Part shown: positions 1 to 8,313 of the stretch, piece after piece
Position numbering within the stretch: position 1 is the stretch's first letter
How the letters are laid out: each line of letters opens with the position of its first letter
NCBI GenBank assembly: GCA_020634615.1
Contig: JACKBI010000011.1
Location: 1 to 64,000 of the forward strand
Length of the DNA stretch: 64,000 nt
Origin: Anaerolineales bacterium
GTDB taxonomy: Bacteria > Chloroflexota > Anaerolineae > JAAEKA01
Direction of reading: 5' to 3'
Notes under the pieces: generated by a model
What the model saw: only the letters and a program-made list of their open reading frames with translations
The model's database searches: none
Told to the model about the DNA's origin: nothing
Program-made: the position numbers and the translations under genes

Positions 1-60
1 TAGAATGCCCCACAAGCGGCAGATTGGTGAGTCAACAGTTTGGATGTGATATCACCTAGC

Positions 61-1170
61 TTATTGCTTGTGCAGTATTCGGACAATACGACCATATATG
101 ATATTTGATATCCCCGTGGTCTTTCCGCCGATTACATTCGCTGCCCCCCAGGTGTCTCCGCCGGTTGTATTGACAAACTGAATGACAACGGTATCAATAT
201 CTTCGTGATAGCGTGCGATACTGAAATATCCTGGCACCCAGCCGGTATGTTCATATTCGTAAATTGAGGAATAGATCGCCTGCTCATCGTCATTCAGCAA
301 TGAGCCATCATTCAAGGCTCGCAAAAATACACCCACATCCTCCGCAGTTGCGATCATCGATCCACCCGGAATAGTGTGATCAATCTGCCTGAGGTCATCG
401 TCATATTCATACCAGTACCCACTGACAACATCATCGTATTTCACCTGGCTGAGCAAACTGTACGTATTTGTTAGACCAAGAGGAGCCAATATTTCTTCAG
501 CGATATATTGATGGTGGCTGTATCCCAACACTTTGTCAAGGATACGGCCGATCAGCAGATAGTTTGTATTGGAGTAACTGTAGCGCGCGTCAGGCTTAAA
601 ATCTGCCGGTTCATCCAAGACCAGCTCCAGGGCCTTGTCGATGTCTGTCTGCGAAGTGAACCAATCCCACGCTTCATCGTCCGTGAAATTTGGAATACCG
701 CTGCGATGTTGCACCATCATTCTCAGGGTAATCTGATCAGCATATTCAATTCTTCCTGCAAGTTCTGGCAAGTACTCAGCGAGAGTTTGATCCAGAGACA
801 AACTCCCGTTGTTGACCAACTTGGCGACTGCGGTGGCGATATACAGTTTGCTGATACTGGCAATTCTGAACAATGCGTGCGGATCGGCTGGTTCTTGGGT
901 CAACTTATTCTTCCAGCCAGCAGCATAGAATTCTGGCGCCTTACCTGCTTGATCTACATAAACGATGATGCCATCCAGCCCCTGGTCAACCGCGTCATTG
1001 ACCTGCTCCTGTACCGTATCTGGCAACGGTGCTATCAATGGCGGTACCAGGTCCCAGGGCGGGATTGCGATGACGCAGATCAGTGCCACAATAAGCATGA
1101 TTATTCGAAGGACTCGTACCGTACGACTCTTATTGCGATTTTCCATGACTTTTCTGAGCCTCACTTTCAT
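61..1170 (-). CDS. Serine hydrolase of the beta-lactamase/penicillin-binding (class C) family, membrane-anchored
   Basis: The 369-residue product has the class C beta-lactamase-like signature: SISK at 105-108 (nucleophile Ser and Lys), YSN at 199-201, and a late HTG near residue 308. One hydrophobic segment at about 21-37 acts as signal anchor, so the catalytic domain should lie outside the membrane. Members hydrolyse D-Ala peptides, esters or amides; the substrate cannot be read from sequence. The start is uncertain: the first ATG has no clear ribosome site, and a second ATG eight codons in follows a distant GAGG. The next gene upstream on the same strand is a second serine hydrolase, so they may be old duplicates, but identity looks low outside the motifs. 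Confidence 0.88.
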   Translation of the reverse strand: MKVRLRKVMENRNKSRTVRVLRIIMLIVALICVIAIPPWDLVPPLIAPLPDTVQEQVNDAVDQGLDGIIVYVDQAGKAPEFYAAGWKNKLTQEPADPHALFRIASISKLYIATAVAKLVNNGSLSLDQTLAEYLPELAGRIEYADQITLRMMVQHRSGIPNFTDDEAWDWFTSQTDIDKALELVLDEPADFKPDARYSYSNTNYLLIGRILDKVLGYSHHQYIAEEILAPLGLTNTYSLLSQVKYDDVVSGYWYEYDDDLRQIDHTIPGGSMIATAEDVGVFLRALNDGSLLNDDEQAIYSSIYEYEHTGWVPGYFSIARYHEDIDTVVIQFVNTTGGDTWGAANVIGGKTTGISNIIYGRIVRILHKQ

Positions 1171-1173
1171 TTA

Positions 1174-1261
1174 GGCTCATGTCCAGTACAAGTGCTCGGG
1201 CCCGGTCTGTGCGAAGCCACCGTGCCCGCACAACCGAGCGCACTTGTTCCAGACATGAGCC
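1174..1261. repeat. Imperfect 26-28 nt inverted repeat between the two serine hydrolase genes
   Basis: Arms at 1174-1199 and 1234-1261 both begin GGCTCATGTC (right arm read as complement) and share ACAAGTG and CTCGG blocks, separated by about 34 nt. It could fold in the transcript of the upstream gene as a terminator-like hairpin, or be a small mobile element remnant. No T-run follows, so a simple intrinsic terminator is not shown. Confidence 0.55.
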
Positions 1262-1301
1262 GAGTAGTTACTATGTGTGAACGTTTACTTCTCGCGGCGT
1301 C

Positions 1302-2447
1302 TCAGTCCTCCGCACGCAGCAACGGGAGTACGGGATTCATCACATCTGCCAGACTCTGTTCGGGATCGGCGCCATCGTGGTTGTAGAGCATCACCACAAC
1401 TGTATCGAGCTCAGGCGCATAGTTGAGCACCGATCGGAAACCGGCAATGTAGCCGGCATGCCCCATGTATTCATCCTGAAGCGCGACGCCCAGACCGTAG
1501 GAACTGCCCGGAGCAGGTGTCGTCATCGCGACCAGCGACTCCGGATCGTCGTACAGCGCCCCACCGAACAACCCGCGGGCGAAGGCGATCAGGTCCGGGG
1601 CGGTAGAGACTATGCCGCCCGCCGACCACCCGATGGACTCGTGCAGTTCAGTGAGATCGGCCAGGGTGTCTCCAGATCCGGTATAGCCGTGCACCACATC
1701 AATCACCGGGTCTTCGTAGCAATCCAGGAACGTTGACTCCATGCCCAGCGGTTCATAGATGCGCGTGCGATACGCCTCCGCCAGCGGCATATCCGCCGCC
1801 TTTTCGATCACCATGCCGAGCAGCGTGTAGTTGGTATTGCTGTAGTACCACTGTGTCCCGGGCTCAAACAGGGCATCTTTGCCGTAGACGTAGCGGGCGA
1901 GCGTGTCGTGGGGATCCCGCTGGACGCAGGGGATTGTCACGGCGCCTGTATTCTCATCAATTTGCATCTCAGCGAAGAGATCCGCCCAGTAAGATTCGTG
2001 TTCGACCACGTTAAACAGACCGGACGTGTGCGTGAGCAGGTGGCGCAGTGTGATCTGGTCGCCATTCGGCAGTTGATCGGCTACCTCCGGCAGCCAGCGC
2101 GCCAGCGGATCGTCCAGGGTCAGCGCGCCTTCCTCCGCAAGTTTGACGATCACTGCCGCGGTGAACATCTTGGTGATGCTGCCAATCCGGAACGCGCCCT
2201 CCGGCGGCATCGGGGTGTTGTCCGCGAGGTTCGCGAGACCACTTGCGCCTTCGAATCGGTACTTCGGGGCATCGATCCACACGACCATGCCGGGCGGGAG
2301 TTCGCCTGCGGTCAGATCGTCCAAGGTTGCTTGTACCTCCGCAACGACATCCGGCGGGAACGTCTGCGGGCTGTCCTGGGCGGTGGGGATGCAGCCGGAA
2401 AGCAGCAGTATCACCAACGTTAGGGGCACGATGAGTCGTTTGATCAT
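1302..2447 (-). CDS. Serine hydrolase lipoprotein, beta-lactamase family
   Basis: The 381-residue protein begins with a lipoprotein signal peptide ending in LLSGC (Cys19), so it is probably lipid-anchored outside the membrane. The catalytic motifs are SITK near 90-93, YYSN near 205, and GHAG near 330 in place of the usual H/K-T-G. The family covers D-alanyl-D-alanine carboxypeptidases, esterases and penicillin-binding-like enzymes, and the substrate is unknown. The start is supported by AAGGAGAA a few bases before the ATG. The gene ends 132 bp before the other serine hydrolase on the same strand. Confidence 0.9.
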   Translation of the reverse strand: MIKRLIVPLTLVILLLSGCIPTAQDSPQTFPPDVVAEVQATLDDLTAGELPPGMVVWIDAPKYRFEGASGLANLADNTPMPPEGAFRIGSITKMFTAAVIVKLAEEGALTLDDPLARWLPEVADQLPNGDQITLRHLLTHTSGLFNVVEHESYWADLFAEMQIDENTGAVTIPCVQRDPHDTLARYVYGKDALFEPGTQWYYSNTNYTLLGMVIEKAADMPLAEAYRTRIYEPLGMESTFLDCYEDPVIDVVHGYTGSGDTLADLTELHESIGWSAGGIVSTAPDLIAFARGLFGGALYDDPESLVAMTTPAPGSSYGLGVALQDEYMGHAGYIAGFRSVLNYAPELDTVVVMLYNHDGADPEQSLADVMNPVLPLLRAED

Positions 2448-2501
2448 GGGATTCTCCTTGTGGTACTGTAAACGTAACTATTCAGGCTATCACGGAGCGC
2501 C

Positions 2502-2588
2502 AGACTTCGGAAGTCGCCGCAGCAAAGTGGGAGCATCTCCCACCGCGTTAGGCTAACTGTTACGTAGAACCGGCGACTTCCGAAGTCT
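2502..2588. repeat. Dispersed inverted-repeat element, copy A
   Basis: An 18-bp arm AGACTTCGGAAGTCGCCG (2502-2519) is matched by its exact complement at 2571-2588. Outside the core both sides carry related sequence (a GTAAC..TTCAG block), so the element may extend to about 2473-2613. The same core recurs in at least eight other intergenic places in this window. Confidence 0.85.
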
Positions 2589-2700
2589 AGAGCTGAATGG
2601 TTACTGTAAACATAGTATGATGCTTCTGGAGTGAGGGTCAATGTGTACTGGGCCAGTCTCCAGAATTGGCCCGGTACAGGCCCTGTTCTTGAACGTCACC

Positions 2701-2829
2701 CTACGCAGTTTCCAAGATCAGGGCGCGATTTTGCCGGCGATCCGTGTTGACGCTTTTGACCAACAACCAGATGGGGAAGGCAATTTCAGCAAGGGCGATA
2801 TCCATAGCTATCGTATTTGTATTGATTTA
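2701..2829 (-). pseudogene. C-terminal remnant of a DUF4386-type membrane protein
   Basis: Between two stops on the minus strand lies an open stretch of about 41 codons containing IAMDIALAEIAFPIWLLVKS, ending in TAG at 2701-2703. The EI.LAIWLLVKG-like ending is what I recall from the C-terminus of DUF4386 multi-pass membrane proteins, common in Chloroflexota and Bacillota. An in-frame stop lies just upstream and no N-terminal part is found, so this looks like a relic. It could instead be a 34-residue small membrane peptide starting at the ATG at 2805. Family assignment is from memory. Confidence 0.4.
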
Positions 2830-3054
2830 TCGTCGGTTGGATGATTGATTTCTTGCTCTGGCGAGGTAGAGGAATGGGACTAACCATAGCGCGACCAGCA
2901 GCAGGATCACGGTCTGAGAAGTGCTCTTATCAACGATAGTGACCGACGCAATGAGCATGGCTGCCGCAAACACTACTGAGACTAAGACGATATTGCGAGT
3001 TGTTCTCTTTGTGCTCGCTGCCTTATCTTCCGGGTGGTCCTGTAAGTCGTTCAT
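2827..3054 (-). CDS. Small two-helix membrane protein of unknown function
   Basis: A 75-residue protein with a charged N-terminus (about 1-20) and two hydrophobic helices (about 22-40 and 47-65), ending in a basic tail. The start is well supported: AAAGGAG lies about eight bases before the ATG. I do not recognise the family. It lies directly upstream of the DUF4386-like remnant on the same strand. Confidence 0.6.
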   Translation of the reverse strand: MNDLQDHPEDKAASTKRTTRNIVLVSVVFAAAMLIASVTIVDKSTSQTVILLLVALWLVPFLYLARARNQSSNRR

Positions 3055-3125
3055 TGTGTACTCCTTTTCTCGAATATCGCTTATCGCTTATCTGAATATC
3101 GCAGCATGCTGCCTGAGTTGCCGCC

Positions 3126-3353
3126 CTAGCCAGGCTCAACGCGATTGACTGAGATCAAAAGCAAACCCAGGTCGCGCACCTTTTTCAGCAGCCCGTGCAG
3201 GGCCGCCTGGTCGGCAACCGGGCCGGCGAGGACGGTGTCGCCCTCTTCTGTCAGGATGATGGTCATGCCTTCAAACCAGCTCGCCCAGCGCGTATCCAGG
3301 TGCCCCTTCAAGCGGATCTCAAAATAGTCAGTTGGGCTGTGCCTGGTGTCCAT
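3126..3353 (-). CDS. Small conserved protein of unknown function, often beside LuxR-type regulators
   Basis: The 75-residue form starts at an ATG preceded by AGAGG; an upstream GTG (3392) would add 13 residues but has no ribosome site. The sequence, with YFEIRLKGHLD, WFEGMTI and a C-terminal half rich in LLKKVRDLGL, resembles small single-domain proteins I recall as frequent in Chloroflexota and actinobacteria; no function is known to me. It is soluble, with no signal or membrane segment. It lies downstream of the large LuxR regulator gene, separated by that gene's terminator and by a cluster of GATGTGGTGA repeats, so it has its own control region. Confidence 0.72.
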   Translation of the reverse strand: MDTRHSPTDYFEIRLKGHLDTRWASWFEGMTIILTEEGDTVLAGPVADQAALHGLLKKVRDLGLLLISVNRVEPG

Positions 3354-3430
3354 CGCTGCCTCTGTTCTTTGTGGCTGTAATTTCACGGCCACATCACTAC
3401 ACTGTCTTCAGTAGCTAAAGCATACACCTT

Positions 3431-3475
3431 GATGTGGTGAGATGTCATCACCACATCTGGTGATTGATGTGGTGA
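3431..3475. promoter_or_regulatory. Operator-like cluster of GATGTGGTGA repeats
   Basis: GATGTGGTGA at 3431-3440 is followed after 7 nt by its exact complement at 3447-3456, making a 27-bp palindrome. A third direct copy lies at 3466-3475, and a shorter match (CCACATCAC) lies near 3389-3397. The cluster sits between the terminator of the LuxR gene and the start of the 75-residue gene, where an operator for that gene would be expected. The binding protein is unknown; the neighbouring LuxR regulator is the obvious candidate. Confidence 0.55.
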
Positions 3476-3504
3476 TTTGCGGCGTGACAGGATGCAAAGC
3501 CAAC

Positions 3505-3545
3505 AAAAAAGCCCCGGCAGGATGACGAATCATCTGCCGGGACTT
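3505..3545 (-). terminator. Intrinsic terminator of the LuxR-type regulator gene
   Basis: On the minus strand CCCGGCAG and CTGCCGGG form a stem, followed by GCTTTTTTG. It lies 25 bp past the regulator's stop codon. Confidence 0.85.
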
Positions 3546-3569
3546 GATTATTGGTTGCTGCAAGCTGGC

Positions 3570-6218
3570 TTAGAGCAAATTGAGTTCTTCCGCGCGGCGC
3601 ACGGCCGTTCTGCGACTGGTCACACCCAACTTCGAGTAAATGTTTTTCGTGTGCGTGCGCATCGTGTTCAGGGAAATCATCAGTTCGCGCGCAATCTCCG
3701 GGCCGGTGAGTTCGGTGGTGAGCAGCTTGAGCACCTCCAGCTCGCGCTCCGACAGGGGATCAGGGAGGCGTTGAAAGGTTTGCAGTTGGGGAACGTCCGC
3801 TTCCCCAAACGCAGCCAGCACCTGCTGTGCAAACAGCGGCGCTACGCCGTTCTTCACTCCCTCTCGCAGCAGCGTCGCCATCGGAGGGCCCTCATCCACA
3901 AACGGGCGCAGTAAGCCACCTGGCGCAGCCCGCGCCAGCGCCTCCCCGATTGTCTGTACCGCCCACTCATGTTCGTCTGCAGCCTGATAGGCCAATGCTT
4001 GCAGCAGCAACACCTGAAGCCGCATGTCGGCCCAATCTTTTGCTTCCGCTTGCTGTCGCAGCGGCTCCAGGTGTGCTAACGCTGCGTTTGGATCACCCTG
4101 CGCGATATGGATGCGAGCCTGACTGATGGGCAGGTCATGCGCCTGGGCTAACTGGGCGGCGGCGGCGAGATTGCCCTGGTGCAGCAACACTTGAATGCGA
4201 ATATCTGTTATTTCCCCCGCCCAATGGCCAAACTGATGCTGCTGTACGAACTGGTCCGCTTCGGTCAACGTCGTTAACGCCTCCGCTGCATCCCCACACG
4301 CCAGCTGGACGCGTGCCAGCAGAACGTCACAGGCGACGGGCGTATCCACGTTTTCCAACTGCCGCGCCAACGCCAAACCCTGCCGCCCATACCGTTCCGC
4401 AGTTTCCAAATCGTTCCATTGATAATAGATGCGCGCCAGCCCCACACACGCTTCGCACGCTCCCGGCCACGGCGGGTCGCTCATCAACTGCAGGGTGCGC
4501 TGAAAGGTTTCCGCTGCCTGATAGGCCTGGTTGTCCATCTCTTGAATCTGAGCCAGACAAGTCGTTGCGGCTATCTCCGTCATGATATTGCCGGATTTTT
4601 GGCTTTGGGCAATGGTATCTGCATAGGCCTGTCTGGCGGCCGCCCGGTTTCCCTGTAACTGATAGGCATAGCCCAGCGTCCATGTGGTGGTGGTGCGCAT
4701 CGGCGCATTGTCGGGACGCAAGTATTCGAGAGCGCGCTGGGACTGCGTGACAATCGTATCCACCTGATTTGTGAGAACTGCCAACATCGCTCGGTTCGCC
4801 GCAATCTGACCAATCAGATCGGTCGTTTTCTCATCATCGACTGTGTCCTGTAGCGCTGTTTCCGCCGCTTGCAGGATTTCCTCGATGCTATCGCGCACGC
4901 GGCCGGTCATGGTGAGCACGGAGGCATACGTCACCCACAATGCTGGCCTGGCCCTAAATTCGGTCTCGGGTAGAGATTCCAGCCAGTGCCGGACCGGAAT
5001 CGCCTCACCCCGAAAATAAAGGGGCAGCCCTTCGCCCTCAATCAGACGGGCAGCACGCGCGACATCGTTGGCTGCAACCGCGTGATGGAATGCCTCCAGT
5101 TCCAAACTGTTGGCCTCGTACCACTGGCTGGCCCGGATATGAAGATCCCGCTCATGCGTTTCATCCGACGTGAAGGAAGTCTGCCGCAGCAGTTCCGCGA
5201 AAAGATGATGATAGCGATACCAGCGCCGCTCGTTGTCCAGCGGTACGATGAACAGGTTGGCGCGCTCCAGGGATTCCAAAATCTGCTGGCCATTGTTTTC
5301 GCCGGTCAGCGCATCACACAAAGAACCGGTCAACTGGTTAAGAACGGCCGTCTTTAGCAAAAACGTCTGTACATGCGCCGGCTGCTGATGCAGCACCTCT
5401 TCCAGCAGGTAATCCAGCACGAAGCGGTGGCTGCCGGTGAAGGATTGGATGAAACCGGATACATCTTTCTGGCCGCGCATGGAGAGTGCGGCCATTTGCA
5501 GCCCGGCAATCCAACCTTCGGTGCGCGCTTCCAGGGCAGCGATCTGATCGCTGGTAAGAGCCAGCCCCATTACCTGCTGCAGGAAAGCGGCCGTTTCCGC
5601 CACTGTAAAACGCAAATCAGCCGCGCGTACCTCCGTCAGCAGGCCGCGTACGCGCAGCCGCGCCAGCGGCAGGTTGGGATCCTCGCGCGTGGTGATCACC
5701 AGATGTAGCTGCGGCGGCAAATGATCCAGCAGAAATGCCAGCGCCTCGTCAATCTGCGGCGCATCGACGACGTGGTAATCGTCCAGCACGAGCACAAGTC
5801 GATCGGGCTGCGCTGTAATGTCGTTGAGCAGCGCGGTCAGTAAGGCTGGAATCGGCAGCGGCGATGCCTGCAGCATTGACCGGGCCGACACGCCGATGTG
5901 GGGGTCAATACGCTGCAAGGCAGCGATGACGTAGGACAGGAAACGAGCCGGCACGTGGTCGTTCCCGTCAAGTGACAGCCACGCGATTTGAGTGGGGGTT
6001 GGGGATAGGGACTTGGACAGTAGTGTGTCGCTCCCCGTTTGGAGGGTGTCGATCCAGGTGCTGACCAGCGTTGTTTTGCCAAAACCGGCGGGTGCGGAGA
6101 TGAGTGTCAGTTTGCCGGCTAGCCCCTGGTTGAGCGCTTCGATAAGATGTGGGCGGGGAACGAGAAACGGCCGCAGCCGGGGCACATGAAATTTGGTTTG
6201 AAGCAAGTTGTCAGGCAT
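3570..6218 (-). CDS. MalT-like LuxR-family transcriptional regulator (LAL type)
   Basis: About 882 residues from the ATG that begins MPDNLLQTKF, the usual N-terminus of this family; an upstream ATG (6269) adds 17 unlikely residues. Order of parts: an AAA/NB-ARC-like ATPase with Walker A GFGKTT near residue 47 and a hydrophobic VLVLDDYH Walker B near 130, then a long helical TPR-like region (about 330-800), and a C-terminal LuxR HTH (LSERELEVLKLL ... NTMRTHTKNIYSKLGV). Such proteins bind an inducer and ATP, oligomerise and activate transcription. The inducer cannot be predicted. The gene stands alone with its own terminator; repeats that could be its operators lie just downstream. Confidence 0.93.
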   Translation of the reverse strand: MPDNLLQTKFHVPRLRPFLVPRPHLIEALNQGLAGKLTLISAPAGFGKTTLVSTWIDTLQTGSDTLLSKSLSPTPTQIAWLSLDGNDHVPARFLSYVIAALQRIDPHIGVSARSMLQASPLPIPALLTALLNDITAQPDRLVLVLDDYHVVDAPQIDEALAFLLDHLPPQLHLVITTREDPNLPLARLRVRGLLTEVRAADLRFTVAETAAFLQQVMGLALTSDQIAALEARTEGWIAGLQMAALSMRGQKDVSGFIQSFTGSHRFVLDYLLEEVLHQQPAHVQTFLLKTAVLNQLTGSLCDALTGENNGQQILESLERANLFIVPLDNERRWYRYHHLFAELLRQTSFTSDETHERDLHIRASQWYEANSLELEAFHHAVAANDVARAARLIEGEGLPLYFRGEAIPVRHWLESLPETEFRARPALWVTYASVLTMTGRVRDSIEEILQAAETALQDTVDDEKTTDLIGQIAANRAMLAVLTNQVDTIVTQSQRALEYLRPDNAPMRTTTTWTLGYAYQLQGNRAAARQAYADTIAQSQKSGNIMTEIAATTCLAQIQEMDNQAYQAAETFQRTLQLMSDPPWPGACEACVGLARIYYQWNDLETAERYGRQGLALARQLENVDTPVACDVLLARVQLACGDAAEALTTLTEADQFVQQHQFGHWAGEITDIRIQVLLHQGNLAAAAQLAQAHDLPISQARIHIAQGDPNAALAHLEPLRQQAEAKDWADMRLQVLLLQALAYQAADEHEWAVQTIGEALARAAPGGLLRPFVDEGPPMATLLREGVKNGVAPLFAQQVLAAFGEADVPQLQTFQRLPDPLSERELEVLKLLTTELTGPEIARELMISLNTMRTHTKNIYSKLGVTSRRTAVRRAEELNLL

Positions 6219-6349
6219 GGGACTATTTTGGTGAAAAGGACTGAGACGGCGATGGCGAACAAGCCGCAAGCCGCACTCATCTTGTGAGTAGGCCAGCCTT
6301 CGTTATTGTGATTTCCTCAGCGGCTCGCTTCTCGCAAGCAGAATCCCTA

Positions 6350-6484
6350 TCAATTCGTTACATAAATATCGAACTCTTCAGCCAATGATTGCATGAGCGG
6401 CGTATCCTGAAACTGCTCATCCGTCATGTACGACAAGCGCTCCAGATACAGGTCGAAACGACCTTGCTTGAAGATCGTCAGCAT
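6350..6484 (-). pseudogene. Unrecognised short ORF, possible C-terminal gene fragment
   Basis: A 44-codon frame starting MLTIFKQGRF and ending at a TGA at 6350-6352. The composition, with FDLYLERLSYM and a C-terminal EEFDIYV, looks like real protein sequence. No ribosome site precedes the ATG, and the frame stays open only to a stop about 14 codons upstream. It lies 29 bp downstream of the DUF4256 gene in the same direction. I do not recognise the family; it is either a tiny gene or the tail of a lost one. Confidence 0.3.
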
Positions 6485-6512
6485 TTTGCCACCGTGCTCA
6501 CATTTGGCAGAG

Positions 6513-7115
6513 TCAGACCCTTAGCCAGCCACGGAACCCCCTGCCGGCGTAGAAAGATGGTGCACTGTTGTGGCCCACGAAAACAGTATTGTAACGGCGA
6601 TTGCCATAAATTGCACCGCCTAAATCTCGAATTTCAGCAGGTGTTTTTAACCAGCTTTCGGTTTTGGTATCAAATTCTCCCATCTGCTGCAATTCGCGGT
6701 ATTGGTCTTCATTCAACAGCTCGATTCCCATAGCGGCAGCCAGGTCCACAGCGTTTCCGCCCGGGTGAACTCCTTTCTTAACTCTTGCTTGCTCTCCTTC
6801 TCCATCGTAGCAGATGCTTCTGCGCCCTGAGGGGCTTTGCTCTGAACAATCATACAGGATATATTCGTCCGTTTTTTCATCAAAGCCAACCACATCCGGT
6901 TCGCCCCCAGTGCTTTCCATGGCATTAAGCGACGAGAGTTTTCCAGGTTGAGCTTCGAGCTTTGCTTGCACTTTGGCCCATTCAAGACCTTTGTGACGTT
7001 CCGCGTTCTTCTCAAAGCGAAGCTTCAGCACTTCGAGAAGTTGTTGCTCTTGTTCTGGTGATATTTCCAGATTTATCTCAACTTGTGGAATAGGTTTGCC
7101 GCTACCTTTTGGCAT
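6513..7115 (-). CDS. DUF4256 family protein
   Basis: The 200-residue protein matches the DUF4256 pattern as I recall it: an N-terminal helix with LEVLKLRFEKNAERHKGLEW, then TGGEPDVVGFDEKT, YDCSEQSPSGRRS, AMGIELL, WLKTPAEIRDLGGAI and a final FRGWLRV. No function is established for the family. It is cytosolic, with no signal peptide or membrane segment. AAAGGAG sits at proper distance before the ATG. Length is about normal for the family. The next gene upstream on the same strand is a DUF2200 protein, separated by half a copy of the dispersed repeat, so the two are not a tight operon. Confidence 0.9.
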   Translation of the reverse strand: MPKGSGKPIPQVEINLEISPEQEQQLLEVLKLRFEKNAERHKGLEWAKVQAKLEAQPGKLSSLNAMESTGGEPDVVGFDEKTDEYILYDCSEQSPSGRRSICYDGEGEQARVKKGVHPGGNAVDLAAAMGIELLNEDQYRELQQMGEFDTKTESWLKTPAEIRDLGGAIYGNRRYNTVFVGHNSAPSFYAGRGFRGWLRV

Positions 7116-7154
7116 GATTGACTCCTTTCAAGCAAAAAGCGTCTTTCGTAGAAT

Positions 7155-7190
7155 CGGCGACTTCCGAAGCCTAAGACTGAACAGTTACGG
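7155..7190. repeat. Dispersed inverted-repeat element, copy B (single arm)
   Basis: CGGCGACTTCCGAAG at 7155-7169 followed by AACAGTTACGG matches the right half of copy A. No second arm is visible, so this is a half element or a degraded copy. Confidence 0.65.
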
Positions 7191-7199
7191 CCAGACGGC

Positions 7200-7559
7200 T
7201 TATTGCCGCAGAATCTTCTCCATCTTCTTCCCTTTTGCGAGCTCATCGATCAGTTTGTCCAGATAGCGTACTTCTTGCACTAACGGATCTTCGATTTCTT
7301 CCACACGCACACCACACACCATGCCTTTGATCAACGCACGATTGGGATTCATGGCCGGCGCCTGCGCAAAAAAGGTCTCGAAATCATTGTCCTGCTGGAT
7401 TTGCTGTTCCAGCCCGGCTTGGTCGAAGCCAGTCAACCAACAGACGATTTGGTCAACTTCTTCTTTCGTACGATTCTTGCGCTCAGCTTTCTGAATGTAC
7501 AGCGGATATACACCTGCAAACTTCATGCCATAGATCCGACTATTCGACTTGTTGTTCAT
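7200..7559 (-). CDS. DUF2200 family protein
   Basis: About 119 residues from the ATG of MNNKSNSR. The ATG is preferred over a TTG two codons upstream because AAGGAG is spaced correctly for it. Conserved family text is clear: MKFAGVYPLYIQKAERK, KEEVDQIVCWLTGF, FETFFAQAP, GMVCGVRVEEIEDPLVQEVRYLDKLIDELAKGK. The family is a small, widely distributed cytosolic protein of unknown function. Nothing in the neighbourhood suggests a pathway. Confidence 0.9.
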   Translation of the reverse strand: MNNKSNSRIYGMKFAGVYPLYIQKAERKNRTKEEVDQIVCWLTGFDQAGLEQQIQQDNDFETFFAQAPAMNPNRALIKGMVCGVRVEEIEDPLVQEVRYLDKLIDELAKGKKMEKILRQ

Positions 7560-7565
7560 TGCCAA

Positions 7566-7983
7566 ACACTCCTTAGAAACACTTTACAAAGACATCCAGT
7601 CTATGCCCAGTCCTCATTGCCCAAGGCCGCCCACGCATCGTCATTGCCCGGTATGCCACGTATCACGACCCTCCGCATTGACCGCCGAACACCTGCCAAC
7701 CAATTTCCCAATGCTCGCCGCGAATGCAGCCGACAGAGGCTCCTTGCAGCGATGAACGAGTGACAGGCAATATGTAGGATGTATTCAATCAAGTAGCTGC
7801 TGTGCTGCGATAATACTATCGCGCGTGGTCTTCGTCAAGTGTACAAAACAGCCCTGCGATCAAGGCCCTGTAAGCAGTTCCATCCGTTCAGGCGTCCCGT
7901 TGATGATGCGCGCCTCCCTTGTCGTCGTCCTGAATGTGGTAACAGTGTAGCCGCCTCAGTCTGTGTAAGTGGGTAAGATAGCT
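7566..7983. other. Non-coding or decayed stretch, no gene recognised
   Basis: Open frames here are short, lack ribosome sites and have no recognisable motifs. It opens a decayed zone that continues into the PNPOx-like fragment and a truncated deacetylase. Confidence 0.6.
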
Positions 7984-8106
7984 CCGTAGGCCTATCTTAC
8001 GCACCACCGTACCGATCCAGATGTGGCCCTCCTTCACAACGAAGTAGATCGGCGCAACGCTCGGTCGCTCGTTGCGCGAGAGGGTAGCCAACCAGACCGC
8101 CAGGGC
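7984..8106 (-). pseudogene. Fragment of a pyridoxamine-phosphate-oxidase-like (PNPOx/F420 FMN-binding) gene
   Basis: About 41 codons read ALAVWLATLSRNERPSVAPI and then YFVVKEGHIWIGT, the first beta-strands of the split-barrel flavin-binding fold (typically WLATV..DGRP.V.PV.F...DG.L.IGT). The rest of the domain is absent and the frame then runs into unrelated sequence, so this is a 5' remnant. Confidence 0.55.
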
Positions 8107-8313
8107 ATGGTGCATAACGTTCAGCCTGGCCGGAGATAGTAGCACCGGTCGAAGTGACCGTCAATCCGCGAACTTGATGTATTGCCAGGGATGCCGCAAC
8201 GTCGTGGAAGAAGCCGGGATTTTCGTTCGTAGAAGCCGCTGACATAGACGGAAAGGTTGGTCGGGTAGCAGCTTGATCGTGCGCAACCGGTTGCGTACCG
8301 GGGGTGTTATCCT

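Noticed and set aside
2444..2641. Small frame containing DFGSRR
   Set aside because: The text arises from the dispersed repeat; the same string appears wherever an arm is read in this frame, and no ribosome site is present.
2641..2844. 67-codon forward frame before the small membrane protein
   Set aside because: No ribosome site or motif; the opposite strand carries the more convincing DUF4386-like text.
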